64,000 nucleotides of DNA from Cellulomonas sp. Leaf334 (GTDB taxonomy: Bacteria; Actinomycetota; Actinomycetes; Actinomycetales; Cellulomonadaceae): the NCBI RefSeq assembly GCF_001424195.1, contig NZ_LMOO01000006.1:160871-224870 (forward strand). The letters run 5' to 3'. A model generated the notes under the pieces. It was not told where the DNA came from. It did no database searches and was given only the letters and a program-made list of their open reading frames with translations. The translations under genes and the position numbers were made by a program. This document shows, piece by piece, positions 28,245 to 37,742 of the stretch; positions within the stretch are counted from its first letter, which is position 1; every line of letters begins with the position of its first letter.

Positions 28245-29090
28245 ATGGCGAACTACTCGCTCGCAGACATCAAGGCGCTGCGCGAGAAGACCGGTGCCGG
28301 AATGATGGACGTCAAGAAGGCGCTCGAGGAGGCCGAGGGCGACACCGACAAGGCGCTCGAGCTCATCCGCGTCAAGGGCCTCAAGGGCGTCGGCAAGCGC
28401 GAGGGCCGCTCGGCCTCGGACGGCCTCGTCGCCGCGCACGTCGGCCCGACGGCCGACGGCGAGGGCCAGACGGGCGTGCTCGTCGAGGTCAACTCGGAGA
28501 CGGACTTCGTCGCGAAGAGCCCGAACTTCGTCGCGCTGGCGGCCCGCGTCCTCGCGGCCGCGGTCGACTCCCCGGCCCGTGACGCGGACGCGCTGCTGGC
28601 CACCGAGGTCGACGGCACCAGCGTCCAGACGATCGTCGACGAGACCGCCGCCACCCTGGGTGAGCGCGTCGTCGTGCGCCGCCTGGCCCGCGTGGCCGGC
28701 GAGCACGTCGAGGTCTACCTGCACAAGGTGAGCAAGGACCTGCCCCCGCAGGTCGGCGTGCTCGTCGCGACCGACGCGGCCGGTGCCGGCGTGGCCCGGG
28801 ACATCGCGACGCACATCGCGGCGTTCTCGCCCACGTACCTCACGCGCGAGGAGGTCTCGGCCGACGTCGTCGCGAACGAGCGCCACATCGCCGAGGAGAC
28901 GGCCCGCAACGAGGGCAAGCCCGAGGCTGCGCTGCCGAAGATCATCGAGGGCCGCCTCAACGGCTTCTTCAAGGAGAACGTCCTGCTCGAGCAGGCATTC
29001 GCCAAGGACAACAAGAAGACGGTCGCGCAGGTTCTCTCCGAGGCCGGCGGCACGCTGACGGGCTTCGTCCGTTACCGCGTGGGAGCCTGA
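28245..29090 (+). CDS. tsf: Translation elongation factor Ts
   Basis: Nucleotide exchange factor for EF-Tu. The 281-residue protein has the N-terminal UBA-like domain ([20 protein letters not shown]), the signature [14 protein letters not shown] and the C-terminal block [19 protein letters not shown]. The ATG at 28245 gives the standard N-terminus [10 protein letters not shown]. It follows rpsB in the conserved rpsB-tsf-pyrH-frr order. Confidence 0.97.
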   Translation: MANYSLADIKALREKTGAGMMDVKKALEEAEGDTDKALELIRVKGLKGVGKREGRSASDGLVAAHVGPTADGEGQTGVLVEVNSETDFVAKSPNFVALAARVLAAAVDSPARDADALLATEVDGTSVQTIVDETAATLGERVVVRRLARVAGEHVEVYLHKVSKDLPPQVGVLVATDAAGAGVARDIATHIAAFSPTYLTREEVSADVVANERHIAEETARNEGKPEAALPKIIEGRLNGFFKENVLLEQAFAKDNKKTVAQVLSEAGGTLTGFVRYRVGA

Positions 29091-29101
29091 CCTCAGGTGA
29101 T

Positions 29102-29141
29102 CGACGGTGGCCCCGGCCCTGCGGGGTCGGGGCCACCGTCG
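29102..29141 (+). terminator. Strong hairpin between tsf and pyrH
   Basis: The 18-base stem runs from 29102 to 29119 and 29124 to 29141 with one G-T pair and a four-base loop; the outer 13 pairs (cgacggtggcccc with ggggccaccgtcg) are perfect. It starts 11 bases after the tsf stop and probably reduces read-through into pyrH. No T-run follows. Confidence 0.75.
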
Positions 29142-29173
29142 CACCATCCCGTTCCAACTCTCGTGGAGGCACC

Positions 29174-29917
29174 GTGACCCTGGACCCCGAGTCGACCCGC
29201 GGAGCGGTGCCGGACCGACGCGTCCTGCTCAAGCTGTCCGGCGAGACGTTCGGTGGCGGTGACGTGGGCCTCGCGGCGGACGTCGTGCAGCGCGTCGCTG
29301 CCGAGATCGCCGTGGCGGTCCGCGCGGGTGTGCAGGTGGCGATCGTCGTCGGCGGTGGCAACTTCTTCCGGGGTGCCGAGCTCTCGCAGCGTGGTCTGGA
29401 CCGTGCGCGCGCCGACTACATGGGCATGCTCGGCACGGTCATGAACTGCCTGGCGCTCCAGGACTTCCTCGAGCAGGCCGGGGTGAGCACGCGCGTGCAG
29501 ACGGCGATCGCGATGGGCCAGGTGGCCGAGCCGTACATCCCGCTGCGGGCCATCCGGCACCTGGAGAAGGGCCGCGTCGTCATCTTCGGTGCGGGTGCGG
29601 GCATGCCGTACTTCTCGACGGACACCGTGAGCGTGCAGCGCGCCCTCGAGACGCACTGCCACGAGGTCCTCATGGGCAAGAACGGCGTCGACGGCGTGTA
29701 CTCCGCGGACCCGCGGACGAACCCGGACGCGGTGAAGCTGGACCACCTGACGTACACCGACGCGTTGGTGAACGACCTGGGTGTCATGGACGGCTCGGCG
29801 CTCAGCCTGTGCCGCGACAACGACGTGCGGATGCGTGTCTTCGGGCTCGAGGAGGCCGGCAACGTCACGCGGGCACTCCGGGGTGAGAAGATCGGCACGC
29901 TGATCACGGCCAGCTGA
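29174..29917 (+). CDS. pyrH: UMP kinase
   Basis: Phosphorylates UMP to UDP in pyrimidine nucleotide synthesis; the bacterial enzyme is a hexamer of the amino-acid-kinase fold. The 247-residue protein has [22 protein letters not shown], the uridine-binding [14 protein letters not shown] and the region [16 protein letters not shown]. The GTG at 29174 follows GGAGG and begins shortly before the conserved core. frr follows after 58 bases. Confidence 0.96.
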   Translation: MTLDPESTRGAVPDRRVLLKLSGETFGGGDVGLAADVVQRVAAEIAVAVRAGVQVAIVVGGGNFFRGAELSQRGLDRARADYMGMLGTVMNCLALQDFLEQAGVSTRVQTAIAMGQVAEPYIPLRAIRHLEKGRVVIFGAGAGMPYFSTDTVSVQRALETHCHEVLMGKNGVDGVYSADPRTNPDAVKLDHLTYTDALVNDLGVMDGSALSLCRDNDVRMRVFGLEEAGNVTRALRGEKIGTLITAS

Positions 29918-29975
29918 CAGTGCTGACACGCTGCACGAACGCACGGCATCGAATTGACGACACGAAGGAGCTCCG

Positions 29976-30533
29976 GTGATCGACGAGACCCTCTTCGAGG
30001 CTGAAGAGAAGATGGACAAGGCCGTCGAGGTCGCCAAGGAGGACTTCTCGACGATCCGTACCGGTCGGGCGAACGCGGCGATGTTCTCCAAGGTGTTCGT
30101 CGACTACTACGGCAGCCCCACGCCGCTGCAGCAGCTGGCGTCGTTCAACGTCACCGAGGCGCGCACGATCCTCGTCTCGCCGTTCGACAAGTCGTCGACC
30201 GCCGCGATCGAGAAGGCGCTGCGCGACTCCGACCTGGGCGTGAACCCGACCAACGACGGCAACGTGATCCGGATCGTGCTGCCCGCGCTCACGCAGGAGC
30301 GCCGCAAGGACTTCGTCAAGCTCGCCAAGTCGAAGGCGGAGGACGCCCGGGTCTCGGTGCGCAACGTCCGGCGGCGCGCCAAGGAGGAGCTGGACCGCAT
30401 CGTCAAGGACGGTGAGGCCGGCGAGGACGAGGTCGGTCGTGCGGAGAAGGAGCTCGAGTCCTTGACGAAGAAGCACGTGGACCTCATCGACCACCTGCTC
30501 GCGTCCAAGGAGAACGAGCTCCTCGAGGTCTGA
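29976..30533 (+). CDS. frr: Ribosome recycling factor
   Basis: With EF-G it splits the ribosome after termination. The 185-residue protein is the usual length and shows the family motifs [40 protein letters not shown] and the C-terminal helical [19 protein letters not shown]. The GTG at 29976 is preceded by AAGGAG. Its stop overlaps the cdsA ATG by one base. Confidence 0.97.
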   Translation: MIDETLFEAEEKMDKAVEVAKEDFSTIRTGRANAAMFSKVFVDYYGSPTPLQQLASFNVTEARTILVSPFDKSSTAAIEKALRDSDLGVNPTNDGNVIRIVLPALTQERRKDFVKLAKSKAEDARVSVRNVRRRAKEELDRIVKDGEAGEDEVGRAEKELESLTKKHVDLIDHLLASKENELLEV

Positions 30534-31375
30534 TGAGCCAGACAGCCATCGCCGCCACCCGGACCCCCCGCCCCGGTCGTGACCTCCCGGTCGCGATCGT
30601 GGTCGGCGTCGCCATGCTCGTCTTGGTGGTCGCGTCGCTGTTCATCCGCAAGGAGGCGTTCGCGGTCGTCGCCGTCCTGGCGGTGAGCGCGGGGCTCTGG
30701 GAGCTGGCGCAGGCGTTCACACGCCGCAACATCCACCTGCCCCTGCTCCCGCTGCTGGTCGGCGCGATCGGCATCCTGGTGTCCGCGTACACGGCGGGTC
30801 CGGAGGCGCTGTTCGTCGCGTTCATGCTGACCGTCGGCGGTGTCGTCGTCTGGCGCGTGCTCGACGGGAGCGGCCAGCCGGCCCTGCGGGACGCGACCGC
30901 GGGTGCGTTCGCGGCGGCGTACCTGCCGTTCCTCGGCGGGTTCGTGATGCTCATGCTCGCGGAGCCCGACGGAGCTTCTCGCGTGATGCTCTTCATCCTC
31001 CTGTGCGTCGCCAGCGACGTCGGCGGGTACACGGTGGGCGTCCTGCTCGGCCGGCACCCGCTCGCCCCGTCGGTGAGCCCGAAGAAGACCTGGGAGGGTC
31101 TGGCGGGCTCGATGATCCTGGCGTGCGTCGTGGGCGTCGTCGGGGTGCAGCTCGCGTTCGACGGGGAGCCGCTGGTCGGCGTGATCCTCGGCCTGGCCAC
31201 GGTCGTGACCGCGACGCTCGGGGACCTTGCCGAGTCGATGCTCAAGCGCGACCTCGAGCTCAAGGACATGGGCCGGCTGGTGCCGGGCCACGGCGGCCTC
31301 CTGGACCGTCTCGACTCGCTCGTCCTGACCGCCCCCGCCGTGTACGTGGTCCTCACCGTGTTCCAGCCCGCCTGA
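30533..31375 (+). CDS. cdsA: Phosphatidate cytidylyltransferase
   Basis: Makes CDP-diacylglycerol from phosphatidic acid and CTP at the membrane, the branch point for phospholipids. The 280-residue protein has about seven to eight hydrophobic helices and the family signature SPKKTWEG (about residue 182) with the C-terminal LKDMGRLVPGHGGLLDRLDS. The ATG at 30533 overlaps the frr stop. rlmN follows after 31 bases. Confidence 0.94.
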   Translation: MSQTAIAATRTPRPGRDLPVAIVVGVAMLVLVVASLFIRKEAFAVVAVLAVSAGLWELAQAFTRRNIHLPLLPLLVGAIGILVSAYTAGPEALFVAFMLTVGGVVVWRVLDGSGQPALRDATAGAFAAAYLPFLGGFVMLMLAEPDGASRVMLFILLCVASDVGGYTVGVLLGRHPLAPSVSPKKTWEGLAGSMILACVVGVVGVQLAFDGEPLVGVILGLATVVTATLGDLAESMLKRDLELKDMGRLVPGHGGLLDRLDSLVLTAPAVYVVLTVFQPA

Positions 31376-31406
31376 CCCTTCCTAGTCCGAGAGGGGGTAC
31401 CTGGCC

Positions 31407-32534
31407 ATGACCGGTACACCCGTGCGCCTCGACCTGTCCTCGCCCAGCCGGGGACCGCGAGGCAAGCCGCCCAAGCACTTCGTCGACCTCACGCCCGAGC
31501 AGCGGATCGACGCCGTCACCGAGCTCGGCGAGAAGCCGTTCCGCGCCAAGCAGCTGGCGACGCACTACTTCACGCACCTGACCAACGACCCGGCGCTGAT
31601 GACGGACCTGCCGAAAGCGACCCGCGACAAGCTGGTCGAAGGCCTGTTCCCGCAGCTGCTGACGGCGCACCGCACGCAGACGGCGGACAAGGGCACGACG
31701 GTCAAGACGCTGTGGCACCTGTTCGACGGCGCCAAGGTCGAGTCCGTCCTCATGCGGTACGCCAACCGCACGACGCTCTGTGTCTCCAGCCAGGCGGGGT
31801 GCGGGCTCGCGTGCTCGTTCTGCGCGACGGGCCAGCTCGGCCTGACGCGGAACCTGTCCACCGCGGAGATCGTCGAGCAGGTCCGTGCGGCGGCGCGCTC
31901 GCTGGCCGACGGCGAGGTGCCCGGCGGGCCGACCCGGCTGAGCAACGTGGTGTTCATGGGCATGGGTGAGCCGCTCGCCAACTACAAGTCCGTGATGGAG
32001 ACGGTCCGGCGCCTGGTGGCACCGGCGCCCGACGGTCTCGGCATGTCGGCGCGGAACGTCACGGTCTCGACCGTCGGGATGGTGCCGGCGATGGACCGCC
32101 TCGCGAAGGAGGGCATCCCGGTGACGCTCGCCCTGTCGCTGCACGCGCCGGACGACGAGCTGCGCAGCGAGCTGGTGCCGGTGAACACCCGGTGGAGCGT
32201 CGACGAGGCGCTCGACTCCGCGCACCGCTACTTCGAGGTCACCGGCCGGCGCGTCTCCATCGAGTACGCGCTCATCCGGGACATCAACGACCACGCCTGG
32301 CGGGCGGACCTCCTGGGCGAGAAGCTCAACGCCCGCGGTCGCGGCTGGGTGCACTGCAACCCGATCCCGCTGAACCCGACGCCCGGCTCGAAGTGGACCG
32401 CGAGCGATCCCCGGGTCGAGCAGGAGTTCGTGGCACGCTTGCGTGCGCACGGGATCCCGACGACGATCCGGGACACCCGGGGCAGCGAGATCGACGGCGC
32501 CTGTGGACAGCTGGCAGCGGAGGAGGACGAGTGA
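31407..32534 (+). CDS. rlmN: Dual-specificity 23S rRNA/tRNA adenine C2-methyltransferase RlmN
   Basis: Radical SAM enzyme that methylates C2 of A2503 in 23S rRNA and A37 of some tRNAs. The 375-residue protein has the cluster motif CGLACSFC (Cys 132, 136, 139), GMGEPLANY near 190, and a late cysteine in IDGACGQLA (about residue 367) that matches the mechanistic Cys of this family. The ATG at 31407 follows the gagagggggtacctggcc region. The stop overlaps the next GTG by four bases (GTGA). Confidence 0.95.
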   Translation: MTGTPVRLDLSSPSRGPRGKPPKHFVDLTPEQRIDAVTELGEKPFRAKQLATHYFTHLTNDPALMTDLPKATRDKLVEGLFPQLLTAHRTQTADKGTTVKTLWHLFDGAKVESVLMRYANRTTLCVSSQAGCGLACSFCATGQLGLTRNLSTAEIVEQVRAAARSLADGEVPGGPTRLSNVVFMGMGEPLANYKSVMETVRRLVAPAPDGLGMSARNVTVSTVGMVPAMDRLAKEGIPVTLALSLHAPDDELRSELVPVNTRWSVDEALDSAHRYFEVTGRRVSIEYALIRDINDHAWRADLLGEKLNARGRGWVHCNPIPLNPTPGSKWTASDPRVEQEFVARLRAHGIPTTIRDTRGSEIDGACGQLAAEEDE

Positions 32535-33085
32535 GCGACGGGATGTTCCGGACCGTCTCGGGCTTCAAGCAGGGCTACGACCCGGACGAGGTCGACGACT
32601 TCTTCGCCCACGCACGGGCCGTCTACGAGCAGGGTCCGGCCTCGGGGCTGGCCAGCAAGGACGTCCGTGGCGTCGCGTTCGACATGGTGCGGGGCGGGTA
32701 CGTGACGGCGGCGGTCGACGCCGCGCTGGACCGGTTGGAGGCCGCGTTCGTGGCCCGCGCCCGTTCGGAGTACATCGCGACGCGCGGCCAGCAGGGCTGG
32801 ATGGATCACCTGAGCGAGCAGGCCCGGACGCTGTACGGCCGTCTGGGCCGTCCCGACGGGGACCGGTTCGCTCCGCCCGACGGGCGTCAGCAGGGCTACG
32901 AGCCGGCCGACGTCGACGACCTGTGCCAGCGCCTGGTCGCGTACTTCGACAAGGGCACGCCGCTGTCGGCTGCGGAGGTCCGGTCCGCGACGTTCCGCCG
33001 TCGCACGGGTCACAACGCGTACGCCGAGGGCCCGGTCGACGCGTTCCTGGCCCGCGCGGTCGAGGTGCTCCTCGGCGTCGAGTGA
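32531..33085 (+). CDS. DivIVA-domain repeat protein
   Basis: 184 residues built of two related segments of about 65 residues: the first contains [15 protein letters not shown] and ends [12 protein letters not shown], the second contains [14 protein letters not shown] and ends [13 protein letters not shown]. These resemble the short DivIVA-type repeats (GY...VDxFL) seen in actinobacterial proteins rather than a full DivIVA/Wag31 with a long coiled coil. The role is not known; association with the cell pole or division is only inferred from the family name. It is coupled to rlmN through GTGA and lies upstream of dxr. Confidence 0.75.
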   Translation: MSDGMFRTVSGFKQGYDPDEVDDFFAHARAVYEQGPASGLASKDVRGVAFDMVRGGYVTAAVDAALDRLEAAFVARARSEYIATRGQQGWMDHLSEQARTLYGRLGRPDGDRFAPPDGRQQGYEPADVDDLCQRLVAYFDKGTPLSAAEVRSATFRRRTGHNAYAEGPVDAFLARAVEVLLGVE

Positions 33086-33134
33086 GCCGGGCTGCGCGAG
33101 CCGGGCAGCCCGCCGGATGTACGAGGATGGCACC

Positions 33135-34292
33135 GTGACACAGCGCAGCGTCGTCCTCCTCGGGTCCACCGGCTCCATCGGTACGCAGGCCGTCGACGTC
33201 ATCACCCGCAACCCCGACCGGTTCACCGTGACGGGCCTGTCCGCGGGTGGCGGGGACGTCGACCTGCTTGCACGGCAGGCCCGGACGCTGGGTGTGACGA
33301 CCGTCGCGGTTGCCGACCCTCGCGCCGGGAGCGCGGTGCGCGATGCCCTGCCCGGGGTCGAGGTGCTCGTCGGCCCGGAGGCGTCGACGGACCTGGCTGG
33401 TCGCGGCGCCGACGTCGTGCTCAACGGCGTCACGGGCTCGGTCGGGCTGGGTCCGACGCTCGCCGCGCTGCGGGCCGGTTCCACGCTCGCGCTGGCCAAC
33501 AAGGAGTCGCTCGTCGTCGGGGGGCGGCTGGTCCACGCGGCGCGGCAGCGCCCCGACCAGATCGTGCCGGTCGACTCCGAGCACTCGGCGATCGCGCAGG
33601 CGCTGCGCGGTGGCACCCACGCGGAGGTCCGGCGGCTGATCCTCACCGCGTCCGGGGGGCCGTTCCGCGGCTGGTCCCACGACGACGTCACGACGGTCAC
33701 CCCGCAGCAGGCGCTCGCGCACCCGACGTGGTCGATGGGCCCGGTGGTGACCATCAACTCCGCGACGCTGATGAACAAGGGCCTGGAGCTCATCGAGGCG
33801 CACCTGCTGTTCGACGTGCCCGTCGCGGACATCACCGTGGTGGTCCACCCGCAGTCGGTGGTGCACTCGATGGTGGAGTTCGTCGACGGCTCCACCTTGG
33901 CGCAGGCGTCACCGCCGGACATGCGGCTCCCGATCGCGCTGGGGCTGTCCTGGCCGGACCGGGTCCCGCAGGTCGCGCCGCCGTGCGACTGGGCGCAGGC
34001 CACGGCCTGGACGTTCGAGCCCCTCGACGAGGGCGTGTTCGCCGCTGTGCGGCTTGCCCGGTCGGCGGTCGCGACGTCCGCGACCCACCCGGCGGTCTAC
34101 AACGCGGCGAACGAGGAGTGTGTCGACGCGTTCCTGGCGGGCCGGATCGGGTTCCTGGACATCGTCACGACCGTGGAGCGGGTGCTCGGGGAGCACGACG
34201 GCACCGCGCCGGACGCCCTCACGCTCGACGCCGTCCTGGCCGCCGAGGTCTGGGCCCGCGCTCGCGCCCAGGAGATCCTGGCGCGCGCCTGA
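33135..34292 (+). CDS. dxr: 1-deoxy-D-xylulose-5-phosphate reductoisomerase
   Basis: Second step of the MEP isoprenoid pathway, NADPH-dependent. The 385-residue protein has the nucleotide site [11 protein letters not shown] at the N-terminus, the substrate and metal site [14 protein letters not shown] near 145, [11 protein letters not shown] near 175 and the [23 protein letters not shown] region near 200. The GTG at 33135 is chosen because GAGGA precedes it; an ATG at 33117 would add six residues. In related genomes dxr is followed directly by rseP and ispG, which here lie 12 kb downstream. Confidence 0.96.
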   Translation: MTQRSVVLLGSTGSIGTQAVDVITRNPDRFTVTGLSAGGGDVDLLARQARTLGVTTVAVADPRAGSAVRDALPGVEVLVGPEASTDLAGRGADVVLNGVTGSVGLGPTLAALRAGSTLALANKESLVVGGRLVHAARQRPDQIVPVDSEHSAIAQALRGGTHAEVRRLILTASGGPFRGWSHDDVTTVTPQQALAHPTWSMGPVVTINSATLMNKGLELIEAHLLFDVPVADITVVVHPQSVVHSMVEFVDGSTLAQASPPDMRLPIALGLSWPDRVPQVAPPCDWAQATAWTFEPLDEGVFAAVRLARSAVATSATHPAVYNAANEECVDAFLAGRIGFLDIVTTVERVLGEHDGTAPDALTLDAVLAAEVWARARAQEILARA

Positions 34293-34334
34293 CGGCGCTC
34301 CCTGACGGCGCTCCCTGACGGCGCGCCTGACGCC
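34288..34334. repeat. Tandem 13-base repeat at the dxr stop codon
   Basis: cctgacggcgctc at 34288-34300 is repeated exactly at 34301-34313 and with one change (cctgacggcgcgc) at 34314-34326, followed by a partial copy. The dxr TGA stop lies in the first copy and each copy carries TGA. The repeat fills the gap between dxr and the convergent oxidoreductase, at the left edge of the polyamine island. Confidence 0.85.
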
Positions 34335-35690
34335 TCAGTGCCCGAGGACCTGGCTCAGCAGGCCGCCCATGCGGCTGGGATGACCGGTGCGGGCCTCCGT
34401 GCGGTCGGCCCACGCGGTCGCTCGCCGGGTCGCCGTGATCCCGGCCCAGCGGATCGGCTCCGGCTCCCAGGCGGGGGAGCGGTGGTCGACCCATGGCAGC
34501 CGGACCAGGGCGCTGTCGGCGCCGGTGATCACGTCCGCGAGCGTCCGGCCCGCGAGGTTGGTCAGCGCGACGCCGTCGCCGACGTAGCCGCCCGCCCACG
34601 CGATCCCGGTCGCGGGGTCCAGCCCGACGGACGGGTGCCAGTCGCGCGGCACCCCGAGCGGGCCGCCCCAGTGGTGCGTGATCTCTGCCCGTTCGAGCAC
34701 GGGGAACAGGTCGACGAGCTCGTGCACGAGGTGCGCAGCGGTCGCGTCGACCTGGTCGTACGCAGGTCGGATGGCGGATCCCAGGTGGTACGGCGCGCCC
34801 CGACCGCCGAAGGCGAGGCGGTCGTCCGTGGTGCGCTGGCCGTAGACGACGAGGTGCCGCGCGTCGGTGAAGGTCTGCCCGCGGGACAGGCCGATCTGCG
34901 CCCAGACCTCGGGCGGCAGCGGTTCGGTGGCGATCATGTGCGAGTACACGGGCGCGACGTCGCGGCCCGATCCGGGCAGGTGCGCACTCCAGGCCTCCGT
35001 CGCACGGACCACCCAGCGGGCGCGGACGATGCCGTGGTCGGTGACGACCGCGCGCGGTGAGAGGCGCAGCGCGCGCGTCCCCTCGGCCAGCCGGGTGCCG
35101 CGCGACAGGACGACGTCCAGCAGCCCGCGGACCAGCCGGGCGGGGTGGACCCGGGCGCAGTCGGGGGTGAACGAGCCGCCGACGGCACCGGCCACGCGGA
35201 CGTGCTCGGCGACCCCGTCGGCGTCGAGCAGGTGCGACTCGTCGCCCCACCGGGCGTCGGCGGCGACGGCGTCGGCCACGCGTTCGAGCTGCGGGCGGTT
35301 GCGGGCGACCGTGACGGAGCCTCCGAAGGTGAACCCGCAGTCGATCAGCTCCGCCGCGGCCACCCCGCCGACCTCGACGACCGTGTCCCGCATCGCGGCG
35401 CGCATCGCGGTCGCGGCGTCGCCACCGTGCCGGCGGGCCAGCTCGTCGGCGGAGACCGGCAGGAGGGCGGAGCACCAGCCACCGTTGCGTCCGCTCGCAC
35501 CGAAGCCGGCGACGTGCGCCTCGACCAGGAGCACGTCGAGCGACGGGTCCGCCTCGAGCAGGTAGTACGCGGTCCACAGCCCGGTGAGGCCGGCGCCGAC
35601 GATGACGACGTCCGCCTGCGCGTCCCCGTCGAGCGGATCGTGCGGGGTGCGCTCCTCGACCTGGTCGGACCAGAGCGGCCGTCCCGTCAC
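34335..35690 (-). CDS. FAD-dependent amine/amino acid oxidoreductase (DAO family)
   Basis: 451-residue flavoprotein with the dinucleotide fold ADVVIVGAGLTGLWTAYYLL at about residues 26-45, the FGASGRNGGWCSALLP motif typical of the gamma-glutamylputrescine oxidase and glycine oxidase group, and the C-terminal FAD contact WAGGYVGDGVALTNLAGRT. It overlaps the end of the aminotransferase gene (GTGA), so the two are coupled and probably act on linked amines. PuuB-like oxidation of a polyamine derivative is the favoured role; no gamma-glutamylputrescine synthetase gene is seen here, so free amines or amino acids remain possible substrates. Confidence 0.8.
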   Translation of the reverse strand: MTGRPLWSDQVEERTPHDPLDGDAQADVVIVGAGLTGLWTAYYLLEADPSLDVLLVEAHVAGFGASGRNGGWCSALLPVSADELARRHGGDAATAMRAAMRDTVVEVGGVAAAELIDCGFTFGGSVTVARNRPQLERVADAVAADARWGDESHLLDADGVAEHVRVAGAVGGSFTPDCARVHPARLVRGLLDVVLSRGTRLAEGTRALRLSPRAVVTDHGIVRARWVVRATEAWSAHLPGSGRDVAPVYSHMIATEPLPPEVWAQIGLSRGQTFTDARHLVVYGQRTTDDRLAFGGRGAPYHLGSAIRPAYDQVDATAAHLVHELVDLFPVLERAEITHHWGGPLGVPRDWHPSVGLDPATGIAWAGGYVGDGVALTNLAGRTLADVITGADSALVRLPWVDHRSPAWEPEPIRWAGITATRRATAWADRTEARTGHPSRMGGLLSQVLGH

Positions 35691-37072
35691 AGACGCGCCC
35701 AGGCGTCGGTGAGCACGCTGCGCAGGATGCCCGTGATCTCGTCGAACTCTGCCTGCCCGCAGGTCAGCGGCGGGGCGAGCTGGATGACCGGGTCGCCCCG
35801 GTCGTCGGCGCGGCAGTACAGGCCGGCGTCGAACAGGGCACCGGACAGGAACCCGCGCAGCAGCCGTTCGCTCTCGTCGTCGTCGAACGTCTCCCGGGTG
35901 ACCTTGTCCTTGACCAGCTCGATCCCGTAGAAGAAGCCCTCGCCGCGCACGTCACCGACGATCGGCAGGTCGAGCAGGCTCTCGAGGGTGCGGCGGAACG
36001 CAGGCGCCGACTCCTTGACGTGCGTCGTGATGCCCTCGCGCTCGAACACGTCGAGGTTCGCGTTGGCGACGGCCGCGGAGACGGGGTGACCGCCGAACGT
36101 GTAGCCGTGCGAGAACGACGCGTTGCCCTTCGAGAACGGCTCGTACAGCCGGTCGGAGGCGATCAGGGCGCCGATGGGGGAGTACCCCGAGGTCATGCCC
36201 TTCGCGCACGTGATCATGTCCGGGACGTACCCGAAGTCGTCGCACGCGAAGATCGAGCCGATCCGGCCGAACGCGCAGATGACCTCGTCGGAGACCAGCA
36301 GCACGTCGTACTGGTCGCAGATCTCCCGGACCCGCTCGAAGTACCCCGGGGGCGGCGGGAAGCAGCCGCCGGCGTTCTGCACAGGCTCCAGGAACACGGC
36401 CGCGACGGTGTCCGGGCCCTCCATCTCGATGGCGTCGCCGATGCGGTCCGCAGCCCACCGGCCGAACGCCTTCGGGTCGTCCCGCAGGTGGTCGGGCGCC
36501 CGGTACTCGTTGGTGTTCGGGACCTTGTGCGCGCCGGGTACCAAGGGCTCGAACTGCGCCTTGAGCGTCGGCAGGCCCGTGATCGACAGCGCCCCGTGCG
36601 TGGTGCCGTGGTACGCGATCGACCGTGAGATCACCTTGTACTTGTTCGGCTTGCCGGTGAGCTTGAAGTAGTTCTTCGCCAGCTTCCAGGCGGTCTCGAC
36701 GGCCTCGCCGCCACCGGTGGTGAAGAAGACGTGGTTGAGGTCTCCCGGCGCGTAGGTCGCCAGGCGCTCCGCGAGGTCGATCGCCTGCGGGTGCGCATAG
36801 GACCACAGCGGGAAGAACGCGAGCTTCTCGGCCTGGGCGCGTCCCGCCTCCGCCAGCTCGGTGCGGCCGTGCCCGGCCTGCACCACGAACAGCCCGGAGA
36901 GTCCGTCGATGTACTGCCGACCCTGGTCGTCCCAGATGTGGTGACCCTGACCGCGCACGATCGTCGGGACGCCGTCGTCCCACGCGCTCTGCCTCGTGAA
37001 GTGCCCCCAGAGGTGCGCCCTCGCCGCGTCGGAACGACTCGTCCCCGCCCTTGTCGTGGCTGCCTCACTCAT
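35687..37072 (-). CDS. Class III aminotransferase, probably putrescine/diamine aminotransferase
   Basis: 461-residue PLP enzyme of the class III group. It has HHIWDDQGRQYIDGLSGLF near 44-62, the GGGEAVETAWKLAKNYF segment near 120, Asp 262 in LLVSDEVICAFGR and the PLP lysine 291 in CAKGMTSGYSPIGA. The placement beside gamma-aminobutyraldehyde dehydrogenase and polyamine transport genes indicates conversion of putrescine to 4-aminobutanal with pyruvate or a 2-oxoacid as acceptor (inference). The ATG at 37072 lies in ATGA with the stop of the Lrp gene, so the Lrp gene, this gene and the oxidoreductase form one operon. Confidence 0.88.
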   Translation of the reverse strand: MSEAATTRAGTSRSDAARAHLWGHFTRQSAWDDGVPTIVRGQGHHIWDDQGRQYIDGLSGLFVVQAGHGRTELAEAGRAQAEKLAFFPLWSYAHPQAIDLAERLATYAPGDLNHVFFTTGGGEAVETAWKLAKNYFKLTGKPNKYKVISRSIAYHGTTHGALSITGLPTLKAQFEPLVPGAHKVPNTNEYRAPDHLRDDPKAFGRWAADRIGDAIEMEGPDTVAAVFLEPVQNAGGCFPPPPGYFERVREICDQYDVLLVSDEVICAFGRIGSIFACDDFGYVPDMITCAKGMTSGYSPIGALIASDRLYEPFSKGNASFSHGYTFGGHPVSAAVANANLDVFEREGITTHVKESAPAFRRTLESLLDLPIVGDVRGEGFFYGIELVKDKVTRETFDDDESERLLRGFLSGALFDAGLYCRADDRGDPVIQLAPPLTCGQAEFDEITGILRSVLTDAWARL

Positions 37073-37545
37073 CTGGTCCCCCAGTTGTAGAGCTGCTTGC
37101 GCAGCTTCAGGTAGACGAACGTCTCGGTGGTCCGCACCCCGGGGAGCGTGCGGATCTTCTGGTTGAGCACCTCGAGCAGGTGGTCGTCGTCCTCGCAGAC
37201 GACCTCGCACAGCAGGTCGAAGCCGCCCGCGGTGATCACGACGTAGTCGACCTCGGTCATCCCCGCGAGCGCGTCCGCGACGAGGGACAGGTCGCCCTCG
37301 CACTTCAGGCCGATCATCGCCTGGCGGGAGAAGCCGACCTGCAGCGGGTCGGTCACCGCGACGATCTGCATGACGCCGGAGTCGGTGAGGCGCTGGACGC
37401 GCTGGCGCACCGCGGCCTCGGACAGCCCGATCGCCTTGCCGATGGTGGCGTACGGCCGCCGGCCGTCCTCCTGGAGCTGTTCGACGATGGCCTTGGAGAC
37501 GTCGTCGAGTGCCGGGTGCCCCGGTGCTGGTCTGCGTGTGCCCAC
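37069..37545 (-). CDS. Lrp/AsnC family transcriptional regulator
   Basis: 158-residue regulator. An N-terminal helix-turn-helix (about residues 15-55; DDVSKAIVEQLQEDGRRPYA, then IGKAIGLSEAAVRQRVQRL) is followed by the RAM/AsnC effector domain (QIVAVTDPLQVGF, VVITAGGFDLLCEVVCEDDD, VRTTETFVYLKLRKQ). It is first in the minus-strand operon and divergent from the dehydrogenase gene, so it probably controls both directions in response to a polyamine or amino acid. The GTG at 37545 gives the normal family length; an ATG at 37620 would add 25 basic residues. Confidence 0.88.
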   Translation of the reverse strand: MGTRRPAPGHPALDDVSKAIVEQLQEDGRRPYATIGKAIGLSEAAVRQRVQRLTDSGVMQIVAVTDPLQVGFSRQAMIGLKCEGDLSLVADALAGMTEVDYVVITAGGFDLLCEVVCEDDDHLLEVLNQKIRTLPGVRTTETFVYLKLRKQLYNWGTR

Positions 37546-37598
37546 CAGCCGATGGTGGTGCGCGGCGAGCCTCAATGCAAGAGACGCGCGCGCCGCGA

Positions 37599-37614
37599 GC
37601 GAAGGATTTCGTCG
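37599..37614. promoter_or_regulatory. Candidate regulator site in the divergent Lrp/dehydrogenase region
   Basis: gcgaaggatttcgtcg contains the small palindrome CGAA-GGAT-TTCG and resembles sequences at 39221 and 39252 in front of potD. It could be an Lrp-type box in the 197-base divergent gap 37546-37742. If the alternative ATG at 37620 were used, it would lie inside the coding region. Confidence 0.3.
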
Positions 37615-37742
37615 TGACATGCCGTGGGAACTTCTGATTCCGGCGTCCACGGTGGTCCGCTCGGCCGAATGGGCCATCGGGGGCTCCCGTGCGGACGCGT
37701 TGCGGCGTAGCGTGCGGCGCACCGACTGTGAGGAGAGCACCC

